Assembly (NCBI GenBank): GCA_900547915.1
Contig: URIN01000093.1
Location: 1 to 6,427, forward strand
DNA: 6,427 nt
DNA from: an uncultured Clostridium sp.
Lineage (GTDB): Bacteria; Bacillota; Clostridia; Oscillospirales; Acutalibacteraceae
Direction: 5' to 3'
Below, in pieces: positions 5,406 to 6,427 of this stretch (position 1 is its first letter; every line of letters starts with the position of its first letter). The translations under genes and the position numbers were made by a program. The notes beneath the pieces were generated by a model. It worked only from the letters and a program-made list of their open reading frames with translations. It did no database searches and was not told the origin of the DNA.

Positions 5406-5488
5406 TTGCCTTTAGGCAACCACTTTTCGGCAAAGGAGCCGAAAAGATGCGCCATAAGCGCTATGCTTGGACTCTCCTAAAGGAGAGT
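5406..5488. other. Hairpin cluster, probable oriT region
   Basis: Inverted repeats are packed into 83 bases ahead of mobC: TTGCC/GGCAA (5406-5410 with 5415-5419), CTTTTCGGC/GCCGAAAAG (5423-5431 with 5438-5446, loop AAAGGA), GCGC/GCGC with loop CATAA near 5449-5461, and ACTCTCC/GGAGAGT (5471-5477 with 5482-5488, loop TAAA). A group of inverted repeats directly upstream of mobC and the relaxase is the usual place and form of an oriT. I cannot name the nic site. The repeats could also be operators for autoregulation by MobC. Confidence 0.5.
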
Positions 5489-5539
5489 GTTTTGAGCTGA
5501 AACAACTACGCAAAAATTACTTTTAGTTATTGTTTTCAT
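5477..5539 (-). CDS. Possible 20-residue leader peptide
   Basis: ATG at 5539 is preceded on the minus strand by a purine-rich GGAGGTGAGGA stretch at workable spacing and opens a 20-codon frame (MKTITKSNFCVVVSAQNTLL) that ends in TAG inside the hairpin ACTCTCC/GGAGAGT. It lies between the replication-like gene and the oriT-like hairpins. The strong ribosome binding site is the main support. It could be a regulatory leader whose translation disrupts the hairpin, or a real small protein; the peptide matches no family I know. Confidence 0.35.
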   Translation of the reverse strand: MKTITKSNFCVVVSAQNTLL

Positions 5540-5559
5540 ATGTTCGTCCTCACCTCCAC

Positions 5560-5581
5560 AAACGCCACACAAGGCGTTTTT
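5560..5581. terminator. Hairpin AAACGCC/GGCGTTT
   Basis: AAACGCC (5560-5566) and GGCGTTT (5573-5579) form a 7-bp stem with loop ACACAA; T runs on to 5581. In the plus direction it resembles a weak terminator. In the minus direction it lies in the untranslated region just ahead of the leader-peptide ribosome binding site and may separate replication from mobilization transcripts. Between 5582 and 5672 I see only a direct-repeat copy (5625-5638) and a short GAACC/GGTTC repeat over the stop codon of the next gene. Confidence 0.4.
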
Positions 5582-5672
5582 AAATTTGTCTTGATTACTT
5601 TTGTGTTCTTTTTCTTTTCTCGTCAGAAGGGCTTTTTAATTGTTTGTCACCATTTGCTGAACCTGGTGTGGT

Positions 5673-5954
5673 TCATAATTTGAGCACTGTGTAAAGATTA
5701 CTCTGCCTTGTGTTATCAATGTATCTTTCCGAAACATCAACATAGCCTTTTTCTGTAAGTCCTTTGATTGCCTTACGGCAGGAGTTCTCACACATACCGC
5801 AGTACTTTGCAATGTTGGGAACGGAGTAATAACTCATTCCTTTAGCATCACTTCTGCTTGTCAGAAAGCTGTATACCACAAACTCCATAGGCGTTAAGCC
5901 TTCGTCAAAAATTTTATTAGGCAGAAGAAAGAAATTACCTTTTTGCTTATTCAT
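5673..5954 (-). CDS. Winged-helix replication-initiator-like protein
   Basis: The 93-residue product is a single winged-helix domain of the HTH_36/RepA-N-terminal style: FFLLPNKIFDEGLTPMEFVVYSFLTSRSD (about 8-36), the HTH SVPNIAKYCGMCENSCRKAIKGLTEKGYV (about 44-72), and a wing ending in a beta strand (about 73-93). In plasmids and integrative elements of Firmicutes such domains begin replication initiators or act as stand-alone DNA-binding regulators. Here only the domain itself is present, much shorter than full initiators, so a regulator or copy-control role is equally possible. The ATG follows a near-perfect AGGAGGTGAT. It is the first gene of the minus-strand series, next to a repeat-rich gene-free region that could be its target. 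Confidence 0.75.
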   Translation of the reverse strand: MNKQKGNFFLLPNKIFDEGLTPMEFVVYSFLTSRSDAKGMSYYSVPNIAKYCGMCENSCRKAIKGLTEKGYVDVSERYIDNTRQSNLYTVLKL

Positions 5955-5994
5955 AAAATCACCTCCTCACTTACCCTTGCACACTTTTTAAGCC

Positions 5995-6141
5995 TTTTGA
6001 GCCAAACTTTTTTAAAAACCCCTTCACTATATAGCCGCGAAAATAGCAAAAAATGAGGGTGTTTCAATTTTATTTACAAAATATTTACATACGCCCTTCA
6101 TATATTTAGCCGTTAAGTAACTACTTTTGAGCCGAATTTTT
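5995..6141. repeat. AGCC-containing repeats upstream of the winged-helix gene
   Basis: Two repeat types occur twice. CCCTTCA plus an A/T-rich run plus TAGCCG is at 6020-6037 and 6094-6112, and TTTTGAGCC plus an A/T-rich run is at 5995-6003 and 6125-6133. The core AGCC also occurs at 5991 and 6251. The copies are imperfect and unevenly spaced. Their place next to a Rep-like gene suggests protein-binding sites for replication or autoregulation. Confidence 0.4.
6040..6067 (-). promoter_or_regulatory. Possible promoter of the minus-strand genes
   Basis: On the minus strand TTGAAA (6062-6067) and TATTTT (6040-6045) are 16 bases apart, between the two CCCTTCA repeats. It would give a leader of about 80 bases ahead of the winged-helix gene. 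The match is moderate and the region is A+T-rich. Confidence 0.3.
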
Positions 6142-6177
6142 TATCACAAAAAAGATAACAGATTATTTAATCTTGCG

Positions 6178-6338
6178 TGCATCTTCAGAAGATACATTTC
6201 TAAGTTCCTACATCAATTTGCACAAACAATATATAGTAGTTTAAATAAAAAAGCTTGATTAGCCAGAACTATTCAAAAACTTTATTGACACAAAACGATA
6301 CTTTTCACCTGATATTTATGTATCTTCTAAAGATACAT
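6178..6338. promoter_or_regulatory. Two related dyads, likely operator sites
   Basis: ATGTATCTT (6318-6326) and AAGATACAT (6330-6338) form a perfect 9-base inverted repeat around CTA. A second copy, TGCATCTTC (6178-6186) with GAAGATACA (6188-6196), has the same half-site with one change. Two copies of one dyad about 140 bases apart suggest binding by a dimeric regulator with looping. The right copy is followed by CTTTTTT and could also work as a plus-strand terminator. Confidence 0.45.
6285..6315 (+). promoter_or_regulatory. Possible plus-strand promoter overlapped by the dyad
   Basis: TTGACA (6285-6290) is a perfect -35 box. The best -10, TGATAT (6310-6315), is 19 bases away, so the fit is weak. 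The start would fall on the dyad at 6318-6338, an arrangement typical of repression. No plus-strand gene begins before the window ends. Confidence 0.3.
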
Positions 6339-6374
6339 CTTTTTTATTTTCAGCGTTTTGCACAACAATTTGAG

Positions 6375-6426
6375 TCAAGACCTCCGGCTAAGCCGGAGGC
6401 TTGAGTAAGCCCTAGAAGGGCTTTTT
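6375..6426 (+). repeat. Tandem hairpins at the right edge; IS200/IS605-like end or terminator
   Basis: The first hairpin pairs TCAAG (6375-6379) plus CCTCCGGCT (6381-6389) with AGCCGGAGG (6391-6399) plus CTTGA (6400-6404), leaving A6380 bulged; it is much richer in G+C than its surroundings. The second pairs AAGCCC (6407-6412) with GGGCTT (6418-6423) and ends in a T run. Imperfect palindromes with one bulged base are the recognition form at IS200/IS605 ends, while the second hairpin alone looks like an intrinsic terminator. The window stops before any transposase could be seen. Confidence 0.5.
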
Positions 6427-6427
6427 A

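Larger units (their letters stand above)
2069..6427 (-). mobile_element. Integrative mobilizable element (part)
   Basis: The run of minus-strand genes (replication-like protein, MobC-like, relaxase, nested MobB-like, excisionase, tyrosine integrase) is a complete mobilization-plus-integration set with no conjugation pilus or coupling-protein genes in view. That composition defines an integrative mobilizable element that would borrow a helper's transfer machinery. The left limit is an estimate: the integrase 3' end usually lies next to one attachment site, so it should fall between the RNA terminator and 2111, or inside the RNA 3' end. I found no matching att repeat on the right, so the other end is probably beyond 6427. 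Confidence 0.75.

Overview
The window is A+T-rich DNA from a Gram-positive bacterium, most likely a gut-type clostridium (Ruminococcus/Oscillospiraceae-like). The signs are strong AGGAGG-type ribosome binding sites, a tRNA gene that encodes its own CCA, a C_GCAxxG_C_C family protein, a zinc-ribbon/InlB-repeat surface-type protein, and a mobilizable element of a kind common in Firmicutes. The taxon is inferred from gene style only.

Left part, chromosomal (about 1-2070). A promoter with an extended -10 drives two overlapping genes: a membrane protein with an N-terminal zinc ribbon, one transmembrane helix, a Thr/Glu linker and an InlB-type repeat (130-834), and a cysteine-rich C_GCAxxG_C_C protein (827-1282). 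Next comes a tRNA-Arg(ACG) locus in which a complete gene (1474-1550, with its own promoter and terminator) is preceded by a near-perfect copy of only its 5' half (1381-1419). The following stretch of over 500 bases has no convincing protein gene. It does contain a consensus sigma-A promoter (1716-1745), about 280 bases with long-range complementarity including a possible pseudoknot, and a very strong intrinsic terminator (2023-2065). I read this as a structured non-coding RNA gene; it is the most interesting item in the window.

Right part, mobile (about 2070-6427). All genes here are on the minus strand. In transcription order they are: a winged-helix replication-initiator-like protein (5673-5954), a possible 20-residue leader peptide, a hairpin-rich probable oriT, a MobC-like accessory protein, a MobP-type relaxase (3632-5050), an excisionase-like HTH protein and a tyrosine integrase (2111-3313). 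A second protein of 178 residues, coiled-coil with a C-terminal membrane anchor, is encoded entirely inside the relaxase gene in another frame with its own ribosome binding site; this layout recalls mobB nested in mobA of ColE1-type plasmids. Together these genes describe an integrative mobilizable element: the integrase and excisionase move it in and out of the chromosome, and the Mob proteins process oriT for transfer by a helper conjugation system. No type IV secretion genes are visible.

The last 470 bases have no gene. They hold AGCC-containing repeats, two related dyads (TGTATCTT-type) that look like operator sites, candidate promoters on both strands, and at the very edge two tandem hairpins, the first with a bulged base as in IS200/IS605 ends. 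The right end of the element is not identified and probably lies outside the window. The integrase faces the terminator of the ncRNA, so the ncRNA 3' end is a plausible integration site.
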